Source: Setaria digitata (lineage: Eukaryota > Nematoda > Chromadorea > Rhabditida > Setariidae). From it: a DNA stretch of 64,000 bases. Location: the NCBI GenBank assembly GCA_003640385.1, contig RCAB01000048.1:1-64000 (forward strand). Direction: 5' to 3'. Below, one piece after another: positions 1 to 12,998 of the stretch (the stretch's first letter is position 1; every line of letters starts with the position of its first letter). The notes below the pieces were generated by a model. That model worked only from the letters and a program-made list of their open reading frames with translations, searched no databases and had not been told where the DNA came from. The translations under genes and the position numbers were made by a program.

Positions 1-3000
1 AGTTTGTTTCTCAGTATGATATTGCCAATAATATTTCTGAACGATAAAGAAATAATAAATATTTGCACTCCATTTTAAGTTAATTATATCGAAAATTAAA
101 TACAACTTTATTTTTATATTAATGGTTCCTATTAACCCGAAGTTGTTGATTAATATTGCATAGAAACATTTGGAATAAACAGAACGAGACTGAAATAATT
201 ACACTTCGAACTGTTTATACTTCCAACATGATTTGTCCATTTTCTTCAAATTCTGGACCTTGCCGAATTTAATCAAACGATATTGCATAGCACTATGAAA
301 CAGTTACTGTGCAGTTTTTTTTTTTTTTTTTGGAGTAGTGATTATTCCAAGCTTTCAATCTTGTAAAGCTCACAAAACTTACTCGGATGAAACGTTTGGA
401 CGTGTCTTATGTAGCATCCTGAAAGTCAATTTAGAAGATGTTTTTCTTCTAAATTAAGATTGCTCCGTCGTTTGCAATTCATGTATTGAAGTGTGAAATA
501 TTGTGTGAATCATCTCCCTAAATCAGTCTATATATAGTAAGATTTAATTTTGATGACCCGTGTTCGTAGCATTATTATCTACTATTATTTAAGAATTTAT
601 AAATTCCATCTTATATAGACAAAGACAACTGCTGAGGCTCCGGAATGCTGTTGCTCCTCATTGAGTCAATTTTATGTAGATTATCTCGGATTGATTGGCT
701 TTTTTTCCAGTGTCACAGCTAAAGATGCTTTGCGAGAAAAGATGAGAAGAGAATTACAGTTATGAAGAGGTGACGATAGTAGTACCGTCAATACCGTCGA
801 TATCATAAAGTGTTTTCAAGTGATGGCCTAATAAAGCAAAAAGTTGCGGAATGTGGCTCACTAAACGTTTCAAATCAATCAATTTGCCAATGTTTTACTG
901 GGTGAAACGACTGCTTTCTTCGATTAATTCGTGGCAATCCAAACTTCCGAAAATATTTCTCCAGTACCTTTTAGTCCCTCTCCTACATAAATTACCATAA
1001 CCTCGAAAGGATCATTCAGAAGCTAGGAAAATGTGGAAAAGAAAAGTAATTTTACGCCCAGTTCTCATTTGTAGCAATTGGATAAATGTCACCAACTGAT
1101 ACCTGCCATCGACAGTTCAAATCGTTCGATGGCAAGTCGGTTTCTCGTAGCCTTGTTTCGTTTCTCAGAAAATCGTGAGCCTCTTATACAGAGTTCCATT
1201 TAAGATCAAAAACCTCCAATTAATCTGAGAACCTTACAATGCTTACGTATTATTACAGTGCAAAATCCCGCCGCCCATTTCCTTCTAAATGTTTGCAAGG
1301 TAGAAGCGCGCTTGGTATTTCATCTTTCTCGAGAAGTAAGTATTCTGTTAAATAATTCTTTGAAGGGGAAATTACAAAAACTCCAGTTAAAAGCAACAGG
1401 TGAGCGGGAAAGATCAATTTAATTCTTCCAAAACATAAATAGTGTTCCTTACCCGGCATAATTACCCGGGTAAAACGTGGAGTGTGGTTGTTCAGCAGTT
1501 ATCCATGATAGTGAGTAATCGCAGGTAACTAATGAACATTCTCGGAAAAAAGCGGTAGCAGATAAACTTCTCTTGGGAAACGGGAAGAAGTGAAACTTTC
1601 TGATAAAATCAATTAACCGGAATATTGTCATTTCTGGCGGTGTTTTCCAAAACTACCAGATTTAAAATTTTTTTAGAGTGTTGAAAGAAAAAGTTTTCAA
1701 CTTGAAGGTGAGAATTTATTACAGAGTGAACTCTGAAGCGCAGAAGAAAATGAAACTTTAGCAAACGTTATTCCTTGAGAAAGGAGTGTCTGGAATCCAT
1801 CGTTTCGAGCATCAATTCGGTTCCATTAGAATGGAAGCTTTATCAGAAAGTGGGTAAAGTTGTCATATATGTGAAGCAAGTCTAAATTGGTTAAGTTGGT
1901 AGCGACCATCACGTTGGTTGCTTTCTTCATAATAATTGATAATTGAATAGAGTCGGTAGTACTTTCTGCTGCACGGAACAAATGAATCTTACTTGACTTG
2001 ATTCTACCACTCATTATCGAACAAAAACTAGAGACTACTGATGGAAGATTTAATGAGTACCTTACGTAGCACAATGAGAACTATTCAAAGGCAAAGCAAC
2101 ATGATTGTCAGATGTAAAATATTACTTACCACTTCTACCTGTTATATTTATTGTACAATTAGTCTTCATCTAAAGATTCCAATTTTCCTTTCATTTGAGA
2201 ATCACCGCTCACAGTAGTTGCTAATTACTTCCAGATATTGCGCTTTATTTTTGCTGAGTGGAACGCTTCTCACATCTTCTCGTGTTTTTCTTGCTCAGCT
2301 CTTATTTTTATGATTTCAAGTTTCGCTTTTGGCTTGGCATCATACCTCACCTCCAGCAATTCCTTAACTTTATTCTTTTCAGCTTTTCTAAAAAATCAGT
2401 TTCGGAAATACGGCCGGAATGGATATGTGATGAGCGATGGACTGCAATACTCTGGAACAACAGCATGCATAAGTGATAAGAGCGATAGCGGCGCTTCAAT
2501 GAAGAGCTTATAGATAGGAAGTTATCATTACTACTATCACAACAACTTCCGTTATGCAAACAAGTTATTTACATCAGGCAGGTTGATGTGAAGTCTCGGC
2601 CAGTGACAGCTATCGCTACTGGGGCAGTGAAAAAAGTGAGGCAAAAAAAGGAGACAAACAGGAAATAGCACATAGCACCGCACAGCACAACACACATACA
2701 TACACGCATAAACATGCACATACACATAGGTAAAATGGGGCGGTGTTCATTTTGCTGTACTAAATAAACAAGACCACCCATGATTACATGATACTACTTC
2801 ACCTGCTGTTGCTGTTTTGATGTTGATTACGAGGTTGGCTTGTTTGCTTCATTGTCTCTGTGCCATGCCCTGCCTTGCCCCTCCCCGTTACCCGTTGTTC
2901 CGACACCGCGGTGTCCTGATATCCTCCTCATAGCTTCAGTGTCCCCTTGATATTTTGTTTCTTTTAGCATGACGTATCACATCAGTGATGCATTTGTTAT

Positions 3001-3557
3001 GTCCAGAGAGTAAACAAGGCACTGTGATTTGCTGAACAACAGTGGGTCTGCATCGGCTTTCTGAGCGAGTAATGCTAAAAGACCAATCTCAATAAAAGAT
3101 CATAGCATTACTTTTAGGAAGGCTGGCAGTTTTTATTGCTTTATCACGTAGGTTCATTCCACTCCCACTTCAACAAATCCAAAATTCCCACTTTCGCTGC
3201 TGCAGAAATGAAGCAGTCGAATCAGATGTTTGAAGCATCAGATAAAAGGATTTCATCCAGTGTTACTTTCAAACTTCTATTCGTAACTTACTACATCCAG
3301 TATAATCCGAAATAAATCTGGATAAATAAATCTTACACTGGAATTGTATATTTTAGTATCAGTTGACGGTAGCCCAGTAATTATACTTACGCTACTTAGA
3401 AGTTAAATTTTAGTTGAGTCCAAATTATTGTTTACGAAGAGAGAATCATGTGACCTTTGCATTTGATCGAGGACAACTATATACCTGCCAATATGACGTA
3501 TTGTTAGGAGAAAATGAGTGTTATAGATAGGTACGTATTGAGTTATTACGTATTAGT

Positions 3558-3782
3558 TGTTATTATCGTTGTTATTGTTGTTGTGCTGTTATTGGCAACG
3601 TTGCTGTGTAATTTGTATGTAGGCACATGACAGTAGTGAGACGTTACACAGAATTATGATAAGAGGGAGAGAGAAAGCAGAAAAAGAAAGGAGTAAACAA
3701 ACTGGTAACAAGTAACAGTTATTGAGTGAAAAGGAAGCAACAACGACAACAACAATATCAACAACAGCAACAACTACTACTA
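3558..3782. repeat. Opposed (GTT)n and (CAA)n trinucleotide tracts
   Basis: An imperfect GTT/ATT-rich tract at about 3558-3600 is followed some 140 nt later by an imperfect CAA-rich tract at about 3726-3782. The two are largely complementary, so a transcript could fold into an imperfect hairpin with a loop of roughly 130-140 nt. Simple-sequence expansion is the more ordinary explanation. Confidence 0.5.
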
Positions 3783-4549
3783 TCATACAACCAGCATCGA
3801 GACTACAACTAGCTATATGATCTTAAAGTATTACTGTTATTGTAATCACGGAATATGTGTTACTGATATGGACCTACAAGTACTGTGCATATGGAACTTT
3901 GGGATGCTCGCGATTCAGGGTACCTGCTTATGGCTTAAAAGTTGCAAGGTATATCATTGACACAGTTCTATTTCCGACAAGGTTGTTCTCTGTAATCCTT
4001 CCGTCCTTCCAGTTCTAACATCAAACATTTATCCACGCCACTGGGGTAACTGTCGCGTCCACCTCCTAAGACTACTGCAGCTTATGTCTGAATGCTGGCT
4101 TAGGCTTTTAATTCTGTTGCCTGTCGTGGTCTTTGTTCACATATTCAATCCTATTTGCTGTCATCTGTTCCATGTTTCAGGAAACAAGATCGAACTGGTT
4201 CCGATTTTAATTATATCATCGAAACTTCTTCCGGAATTTCGTAATCGTAATACCGAGCAATAGTCGTCCCAGCATCAATAACAACAGCAGCGCTTGCTAA
4301 ACTTAGTGATTCATCCCTTACTGCCTCGAAACGGTTCATTTTCCTTTCTTCTACAAAGGGCAATTTTCATTCTAGCAAAAAGTTAAAAAGAGAAGGTAAG
4401 AAGTAATTATGTTATACGTTCGGGGATGTTTACGAAGGAGCCACAGACAACACTACACACAGAGAGGAACAAACTTGTGTACACATCTATTTCTGAGTGT
4501 GTGCGTGTGTGTGGGTGGCTGATGGACGACTGTTGACAAATTAGGGTTG

Positions 4550-5130
4550 GAGTGGGTAGTGGTAAGCAAGGAAGGGGAAGCAGAGATGGCGGAATGCATG
4601 CACTGGAAGAAAATGCACGTAACAAACACGTCTGTCACGTTTCGTTGACGTGTCTATCAGCGGAGCCCAAGTGCAGGACAGAATTACACACGGAGACACA
4701 GATACAGACAGACAGAGGGATAGCCGGGCGCACATGCACATGCACACATGGATGCATGCAGAGAAGAGATATTACTCAGGATGGCGGGTGCTCCTTACTG
4801 CTTACTTGGAGAGAGTTAAGGGAGAAGTGAACATGCAGCGCAGCGAGTGGCATCACTTCGCCTCGCGTCGGCAGCTCACCACGGAGGGCGGAGGGTGTCT
4901 GACGTATGGCGCTGTGGCATGAACACTCATCTGTTTACATTCAGACGGGGTGGGGAAGCAGAAGGTTGAGGGGTAAACAGGGGAGTAAACAAGGCCTGTG
5001 AGCCTATTGCACTGCTGCCTGTGCTGCTGCTGTTGTTGCTGCTGCTGCATTCGTCAAGTGAGTTTGTGCAAAGCGCAGCTGCCCCTCCGATCCCCGTATC
5101 TCTGCCCGCCCGCTCTCCATGGAACAATCG
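4550..5130 (+). promoter_or_regulatory. GC-rich block, candidate FOXP promoter or first-exon region
   Basis: This block is visibly richer in G and C than the surrounding sequence and ends about 520 bp before the first supported FOXP exon. It carries a short ATG-initiated open segment at 5119-5187 followed by a GTAATG donor-like sequence in phase 0. No core promoter element can be assigned with certainty. Confidence 0.25.
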
Positions 5131-5650
5131 GTTCGTTTTTTACTTGCCAATAAAAAAGCAGGAAGAAGGACCCCAGGCCGATTTCCCGTAATGGAAGCTA
5201 CTGTTAATTTCTGATGAGCTCTCAAATAAACACTGCATCATTGATGTTTATAGCGGAAACGCATACTTCTATTCTTTTATACTTATAGTGAATATTAGAA
5301 TTCACGATATAGCTCTGAAGTGTGCTCGGACGGACAAACCGGAAAAATTCTCGCTTAATTTTCAGAAATTTAAATTATTGAATTTCGGGAAAATACTGGA
5401 ATTTTCGATATGCCAGTTAGCCATTAGAAAAAAAAACAGTTTTGCAACATATTCTGAAGCAATACGTTAACGCCGCTGCTTTGAGTCTAGTTAAGGTAGG
5501 GTATCCTTTTTAAGACGGGGGCGATGGGTAGAGGGGAAGAGGAAAGACAGGAAAATATATCCATTTAAAGGACAGAACAGCCTGTTTGTGACTTATGGCG
5601 AAGGAGTAGCGGTTTACCAGCCTGATCTAAATACCACGATCTGTTTCCAG

Positions 5651-8600
5651 GGGTCTCCAAAGATTTCAACCAACACTAATTCAAATCAGGACGTTCACGA
5701 GTTAAGCGCGATGCAACGTAATGAACAAGCACAGGTTAGCGGGTATTTTCATTTTTCATCTTGCTAAATATTTTGGTTGGTTACACTCTCAAAATTTGTA
5801 TTCCACTTTCAAAGATGCTCTCTCGGCAACTGATTTTCCATCTAAAGCAGACTGAACTAATATGGATTAATAAATCCAAATTTTTTGCATGGAAATGTGA
5901 AATGAGAAGAAAATGGGTGGTGTTTCTGCATAAGTATGGTTTTTTTTTTTTTTTTTTTACTAAGGCTGAGCAAATGTTTTTGTTGGCATTACACGAACGC
6001 TTGGCTCAACAGCTGCGACCTCAGACGGAACTCCAACGAATCTGGCAGAATATGATGCTTGGCCTGCCGGCCTTATTGCCACCACTGGATTTAACGACTT
6101 TACCGGGTACCAGCCAAGCCTTGATGCATCCACTTTATCAGGTTAGTTGGTATTCTGGTTTCCAGAAAAATCTGAAACTCGATGAAGCTTCTCCAACTAG
6201 TAACAATGCAGCGAATATTGCTCGTTATATCTCTTACGCCATCCAGTATCATAAACGGTCTCACTTTCTCCTTAAACACTTCCTGTGCTCACTTCTTTTG
6301 CACATTTTCTCTCTCGCTGACAGATGATGATAACAAATGAGCGCATACTATAGGAAACAAATGCATCAAAATTTATCCCTGACCTCTGACCTTTGTGTAT
6401 TGTTCATCTATGTGTGGCGGGAATAATACGCAACATATTAACAACAGCTGTTTGTAAGAGCATTTCGAGTCTTCCGCTATTGAAAGAGATAATTGGAATG
6501 CTGTTATCATCTTAATTATAATGTCACTAATTTGTCAAACTATTATATTGTTATTTCGGTGGAATATTTGATAGTACAGGCATCTGAATAGGTAACTCAG
6601 GATTTAGTGATGCGGATTCGGTAAAGTCATATTCTCAAAGGTTTTAGATATTTTTCTTCCGGTACTCTTCAATCCTGAACGCCATATGGAAACCTTAAAG
6701 CACAATGGAAATTTCATCTTTGTTTTTGTTGTGCCTACATCTTTGCTGTTTAATATTACTAAAATGTTAGTGAATAGTGAAGTTCTAAGAAGTGAAGGGC
6801 TTAGTTGCCAGACGTTGTGATCTTTGGATGTTACGTTTCCCACTTATAAGCACACTAGAAATAACCTAGAAACAGGAAGGAAAATATTACAGTTTTTAGC
6901 TAAAATACATTTTATAAGTGGTTGCTATGTTCATAGAAATAAATATATTGTCTTTATGAGTTTTTATGAGTTATTGTCAGTAAATATATGTTTACTTGTG
7001 GAAGAAACTTTCTGCGGTAGAATCTGCGCCATGACTGATCTGTATTTCTTTTTCATCGGGAAATTACTGGATTTTACATATCAGTACAATTTTTTAACAG
7101 TGATCTCTTAGTAATTAATAATTTTAGACATGACATTATGTGTGATTGGTGAGCGGTATACAGGTCTTGTTTGAATGAGGAGGGAAAGATCGAGAATTTT
7201 GATATGGGGTATGATTAGTGGCATAATTAAACATGTTAACGTGATGAATAAACAGTTGAGTGAATATATAACGCCATTTTATATTTTAAAGGGATAATAG
7301 GACTAATAAATAAGACTGTAGAGGGGAAAGAGAGGGCGAACGGGTCGGTTATTGTTTATCATATGCACATACGACTTGCCTTTTCCTCATTAGTAAACAA
7401 CATAACGGAGAAGAAGAGAAGTGGGGTAAATGAAATAAACAAGCACATTCGATGTGAAATAGATGCACACATATTACACATGGAAGTGCCTTAATCCTTT
7501 CGCCTTTTTATAGTTCTCACCTTCCTTCGCTCATCAGTCTTTCTCCCTCCCTTTCTTGACCTCTGGACATTCTGTTGCATCCGGAAACTCATGAGTGTGC
7601 CTGCTCGCATTATCATTTAATTTTCTAACCAAATTTTTTTTGAAACTGCCAAAATGTCAGTTACACATTTGAATCGTTTAAAATTTGTATTAGCAAGAAT
7701 TCGCGAAGTCAATAACACTCCGTAATTCATTCCACTTCTAATAATTCTGAATTTCTGGTACTGTGATAGTGATAACAATGAAAAGAGTAGTAGTCAGTAT
7801 AGCGAGATGTTAGCAGTAACAATGCAAACTTTGGATAATGATAAGGGGTGGAGATTACGATATGGTGTAATGAGAATGCTGGCATGAAGGGTAATGATAT
7901 TTAATAATAAAAATGTTAGCAGTAATAAGCATGATGAATGTGGATTCCATAATAGTAGTAGTGACGATGGCAATAATGGTGGTAATGAAAGTGTTTGAGG
8001 AAAAAGTGTGATAAAGGAGCTGTTTGTTGTGTGTACACATTATATTTGTTTTGCTTCAAGACCAGGGAAAAACTTAAAACAGGACTTATTTACTTTTAAC
8101 AAATGATGTTTAGGAAAGGAATGCAAGTGTCCAAAAGAATGGTGGCTAAGAATTGGTAGGAGTAGCATTAGTTTGGTAGTTTGACAGTAAATAACAGTAA
8201 GAAGGGAAAGATTCGAGAGGAGTGGAGAAAATGAAAAAAAAATATAAGTGAAGAGTTTCGCACCATACTATCTTCATTGAGAAAAAAAAAAAAATTTCAT
8301 TCCTATATTTTGTTTTATTTCTCTTTTTTTCTTCCCCTTTTTTGTAAAGTATTAGTAAACAAGGAAAAGCAAAGGAATCTTTTTTTTTTCCTTTGAGTAT
8401 AATTTAAAATGCAGCATGAACTAACTAGTTGCGGCTGTAACTGTAGTTATGCAGCTTTCCGAAATATTCAAATGCTAAGGCTGATTCTGATGTGAAACCT
8501 CTTCGCCCTAGATTTGAATGACTAATTTACTGTGCTTCATTAGTACTTTTTGTTTACTACAGCTGACATCAAAGAAAGGTCTCGGTCCTTATCAGTATCA

Positions 8601-11600
8601 GCTGTCGAAGTTAGAGCCCTGTTCGTTTGTACAAGCTGTTTTGAGAATGGTAGAAACATGGAGATGGAGCAGCAGTGGGCGGGTAACTATTGTAACTGTT
8701 AGAAGTCGAAATGAGATACTGTGAACAAAGAATTAGTTATTTAATAATGCAGCTTTAATAACTGTTTAAATATGCTTTATTCCCATCAGAAAAACTCGTG
8801 CACTTCTAGTTTTTTGTTTTTGCTATGGAACATCGCAACTTGTTAGATATAGCAACCTTGTTATTGCTTTCGTTAGCTTTCAACCTTGTAATAGTTATAG
8901 AAACTATTTTAATTTAGTAGTCGATTTCGTGACAGTTCATTCTTAGGATTTACCATTGTTTATTACTTTACAACACATTTGTCGATCTTGTTTTCGTTTG
9001 ATCTAGAATTTCAATATTACTGGTAAGTATATGATACGTCCGAACTATTACGAAGTTTTGCTGTAGATTGTAGAGAAATTTTTGAATATTGCGAATCTTG
9101 AAATTGTTGCTGATATTATTAATTATGGCCGTAAAAAAGTGCCGGAAATAAAGAGCAGGAGAAAATAACAGGCAGAATGAGGGACTTTTTATCCCTTCTG
9201 CGTCCCAAACTATCATAGAATTATCATGGAAATACTTCATAGCAGCTTCGGCATAGTTTCAACCTTTTTTTTCTTCCCACCTTTGACTCACCTTGCGCAT
9301 CGTGATTTCATTCCTTCACTACTGTCAGCTACCTTGCTGTTGTCAGCCATCACAGTTTTTGTTGACTGAATGTTAGAGAGAGGGGAAGAAGATGGAGGCA
9401 GTAGTTTGTTTGCTTCGTTGCTGACGAAATAAAACAAAAAAAAAAAATCCTCACCTCTCTCTACCTTAACAGTTGCTATCACTGGATTTTCATGGACGGT
9501 AGCAATGGGCTCCATACATAAACCGTAAGCTGTGTTTCTGCAACAGTGAGAAAAAAACATGAAGAAACAATAATAAATGAACTATGTATTTTCAGCTTAT
9601 TAAAGTTCCCTTTTTTTAAAATTTGTTTCTCTTCTGTTTAAGTTTTTGTAGATGTGTCTATGTATTCTAACATATAGGTATTAAGTTACAAATGTGCTTA
9701 CACATCATACTTGCTGGGTTATGGTTATCTTCAAGAAATGGCCAGAAGTCAGAACATTCTGGTTGACTATTCTAATATATGAATTGAAAGGACTTTCCAC
9801 GTACTTTCTTGCGGTGAATGTTTTGATGGTATCTAACAACGAACATTTGGAAAATAATTTTCTCTCTCCATCACAAAAATTCCTCAGATTTCTAGGAACG
9901 AAGCAAGGGTAGATACGGATTTTATTGTGATCCTGAAAATCTTGGAATAATTTCCTAGATTATATCGATCGGATCGAAAGGAAATTTTGATGAAGGGAAC
10001 TGATAAATCTAAAATTATAAGTACAAATGTCGCTGTTTTATATTCATTGCAAGACAAAAATTCAAATACTAGCATAAAAAACAAAAAGGGGATATACACA
10101 TTGTGAAAGAAAAATTAGTGGCCGAATTTAAGAAAAAAAGATAAAACATTTGTTCTTAATTGTGCTTTTTCTTGGAATGTTTGATGTTGCATCTGTCTTT
10201 CTCTGTTTATTCTTTCTTACCTTTGCACATTCATACTGTTCCTGCGCACTAATCGCCCATTTACATTTCCAGACAGCATTCATTTTTTAATAGTACTTTT
10301 AAATTTACATCACTAGTATTTGTTCATAACCATGTTCTAAAGATTCATCGCGAGTTATAGCATGGATTTCATAGATGAACGTCACCAAGTGTAACACAAT
10401 AAATGTGTTACAGATGTTGGAAACTTCTTTGTATAAAATATTTAGATACACTGTGGTTAGGGCATGGGATCTTCCTACATTAATGTCGGTTACAAAAGAA
10501 AACATCCATGATCTGAGGTTGGATCATTTATAAATTGAGGAACGAAATAGCCCAAAGGTTTAGTAATGAAATGTTATGACAAAAGTTGTCACTGAAGAGG
10601 CATGATAATCGATTTGTATGGAACTACCCAATGGTGTCGAAATTGTTAGCGTATTGGTAGTTCTATCATGAGAGTTTTCCTTTCCATATATTTTGCATGC
10701 CATTTTCAGCGTAGGTATTCCCCTACTTTTATATGGTTTCGAATCCCTTTGGTTTTCAGCATAACCTCTGCACTTGGCCACAATGTGACCAGCCATGCGA
10801 AAATTTCGCCACATTTTTGCACCATCTGGCTACGGTGCATACGCTCGACGAACGATCCGCACAGCAGTGTCGAGCTCAAATCGAAGTGGTGGATAATCTG
10901 GAACATAGACTTAACAGGGAACGTACCCGACTTCAGGCTATGATGCAGCATTTGCATATGAAACAGTCGCCTGATACCACTACGCCGTCTATAGGCACAT
11001 TGCAGCAGTCGCAGGATTCAGCAACCATACCATCACCAACACTTGCCGATCCAAAAACTGAGTCCCTGCCTGATCAGGTGGGTTATTCTTAGCGATTTAC
11101 TTTCTTTAGCTTTCTGGACTAAACGTAGTTATCCTTCTCAAATGTGGAGGGGTCGATTCTTGCCGCCGTCCTTTTCAACCCTCGCTACGAATCTGTTGAT
11201 ATTGGTTTTAATAATTTATGATTAAGTACAGTTCTCAATTCTACATTATTGTGGAAGGTGATCAGTTTTGTAAAACCGCTAAATCTAGACTACTTTGGAA
11301 TTGATTTTCATTTTTCAACTTCATTCCAGTAGCAAAAGAGCAAAATTCACTAATTACTTTATAAATAAGTAGATATGGAGTTTGGTGGCGTCCATAATAT
11401 TAGAGGAAACACAAATATTGATGGAGAGCTGCAAGTGTCTGTTTCCCAAAGACTTTGATTAGAGAGCTTTCTGATTCCTCATATCAAATTTATAAAATTA
11501 GCCGATAAAGAATACTTCTTTTTAATTCTAACTTTTTTTTTTTTCTTTTTTTTTAAAGAATTTAGCACAAGTTGTAAATCTCTGATATGGGTTGAAGAGT

Positions 11601-11737
11601 TGAAGAGTGCCGGATTTGCAAAGAGTGAAAAGTTTATTTTATTACTTTAACCACGTTGTTTCTTCAGCAACAGACTATCCCGGGACTGTCGTTGCCAAGT
11701 GTGTCAAACATTGAAGGTTCACAACAGCAGCCACAAG

Positions 11738-11772
<35 letters not shown>

Positions 11773-12503
11773 CAACAGCAACAGCAACAACAACAACAAC
11801 AACAACAACCCCAGCAACATCATCATCGCGCTACTCCAACACCACGGCGGAAAATCAACGACAAGGTTGTTTTACCCATTTCAACTGATATCGCACGAAA
11901 TCGTGAATTTTACCGTACACATGATGTGCGTCCGCCATATACATACGCATCTCTGATACGCGAAGCCATCATGGAATCCAGAGATTGCCAATTAACACTT
12001 AACGAGATCTACCAGTGGTTCACGGAAACGTTTGCATATTTTCGAAGGAATGCTGCCACTTGGAAGGTGATACTATAATGGTTCATTTTTGCCCTATATC
12101 ACGATTTCTGAATTGAAAGCATGATTTCTCGTTAGCTTTAGAATTTGTAGTTGTAAATAAATTATGAGGACACCGCGGCAGTTTATTTTTGTAATCTTGC
12201 ATATATTGTACTATACCTGAAATATTCCATTTCATCATCACTAGTTAGTGGGAATGATTCACATAAGATTTTTTCCTTTCTCGTCCATTCTTCAAATCAT
12301 TTTCTTGAGAAAAAATAACTTCATGGCATGGATATGTGTCACAATCGTTAAACGTATGAAATGAAAGGAAAACAAACCAAGATACTGCCATGACCTTACA
12401 TCCTTCGGATCTAATTGTGTGGAGACCCAATATAAGTAACAGTGAAGTTACTGTGCTGATATTTCTTTAATTCTAGAGAAAATTATGGTAGTGTAGAAAA
12501 ATG

Positions 12504-12534
<31 letters not shown>

Positions 12535-12998
12535 AAAAAACCAAGATACAAGTAAGAATTTGCTTTAGGGCTTCAGGAAAAACAGTGTTTCTAAAGAAAT
12601 GAAAATTTTCTAAAAGTCGCATCTAAAATTTACAGAATGCTGTACGACATAACCTGTCGCTGCATAAATGTTTTGCACGAGTTGAGCAGAATGTGAAAGG
12701 TGCCGTATGGACAGTCGACGATTCAGAATTTTACCGACGGCGCCCTCAACGTGCACACACATCACGAAGTACGCCATCAACACCAAAACCCGATAATCCA
12801 TTAAGTCTGCTTTCTACGGCGGCAGCAGCATCTGCGGCTAGTATGATGATTGCAACCAGTGATCATCCAGAAGCAGTACTACTTTGTGATATCAAACAGG
12901 AAGTATTAGCTGCCGAGAATGTTACTCCCAGCTCTCTGCAGATGTTCATTAAGGAGGAAAAATCCAGTCCAAAACTTGAGGTCAGCGAGGAATCATAG
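5651..12998 (+). CDS. FOXP (fkh-7-like): FOXP-family forkhead transcription factor (5' end not certain)
   Basis: Nuclear DNA-binding transcription factor. Exons: 5651-5734, 5965-6141, 10760-11077, 11668-12066 and 12636-12998, every junction in phase 0, about 340 residues. The order matches the FOXP family: a glutamine/leucine-rich N-terminus, a C2H2 zinc finger (CTWPQC, then FLHHLATVH), a leucine zipper ending [14 protein letters not shown], a polyQ stretch, and a C-terminal forkhead domain. The forkhead starts [17 protein letters not shown] and is interrupted by an intron after RRNAATWK. It resumes [13 protein letters not shown] and ends [17 protein letters not shown]. The hinge reads FAYFRR; the alanine there is the FOXP-specific residue permitting domain swapping. 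The exon beginning at 5651 is open to its acceptor, so the start is either the ATG at 5711 or lies further upstream. A 4.6-kb intron precedes the zinc finger. The family call is firm; the N-terminus is not. Confidence 0.92.
8563..8682 (+). other. Candidate 120-nt cassette exon inside the long FOXP intron
   Basis: A segment bounded by TTTACTACAG and a GTAACT donor stays open for 40 codons and is phase 0 at both ends, like every supported FOXP exon here. Inclusion would add 40 residues between LYQ and HNLCTW, just before the zinc finger. The peptide resembles nothing I recognise, so this may be chance. Confidence 0.25.
11740..11808 (+). repeat. CAG/CAA repeat coding 23 glutamines in FOXP
   Basis: An uninterrupted run of 23 CAR codons, mixing CAG and CAA, follows a shorter Q-rich stretch (QQQPQE). 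Mixed codons slow expansion, but length variation between individuals is likely. It lies between the leucine zipper and the forkhead domain. Confidence 0.95.
12504..12530. repeat. Poly-T tract in the FOXP forkhead intron
   Basis: About 27 consecutive T lie within the intron that separates the two halves of the forkhead coding sequence. Exact length may be affected by sequencing error. Confidence 0.95.

Larger units (their letters stand above)
1..5650. other. Gene-poor region upstream of FOXP, probably promoter and 5' introns
   Basis: No ORF here resembles a known protein, and most open frames are short and AT-biased. The stretch contains a T tract near 316-331, CA/TG-rich microsatellite-like sequence around 2687-2730 and 4496-4520, and (GTT)n and (CAA)n tracts facing each other at 3558-3600 and 3738-3782. 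Base composition becomes clearly more GC-rich at about 4550-5130. Because the first supported FOXP exon at 5651 looks internal, upstream non-coding or short coding exons are likely here. That is inference. Confidence 0.5.

Noticed and set aside
2569..2781. A short minus-strand membrane-like ORF with Met/Cys repeats
   Set aside because: It arises from the CA-rich simple sequence near 2687-2730 and has no coding features.
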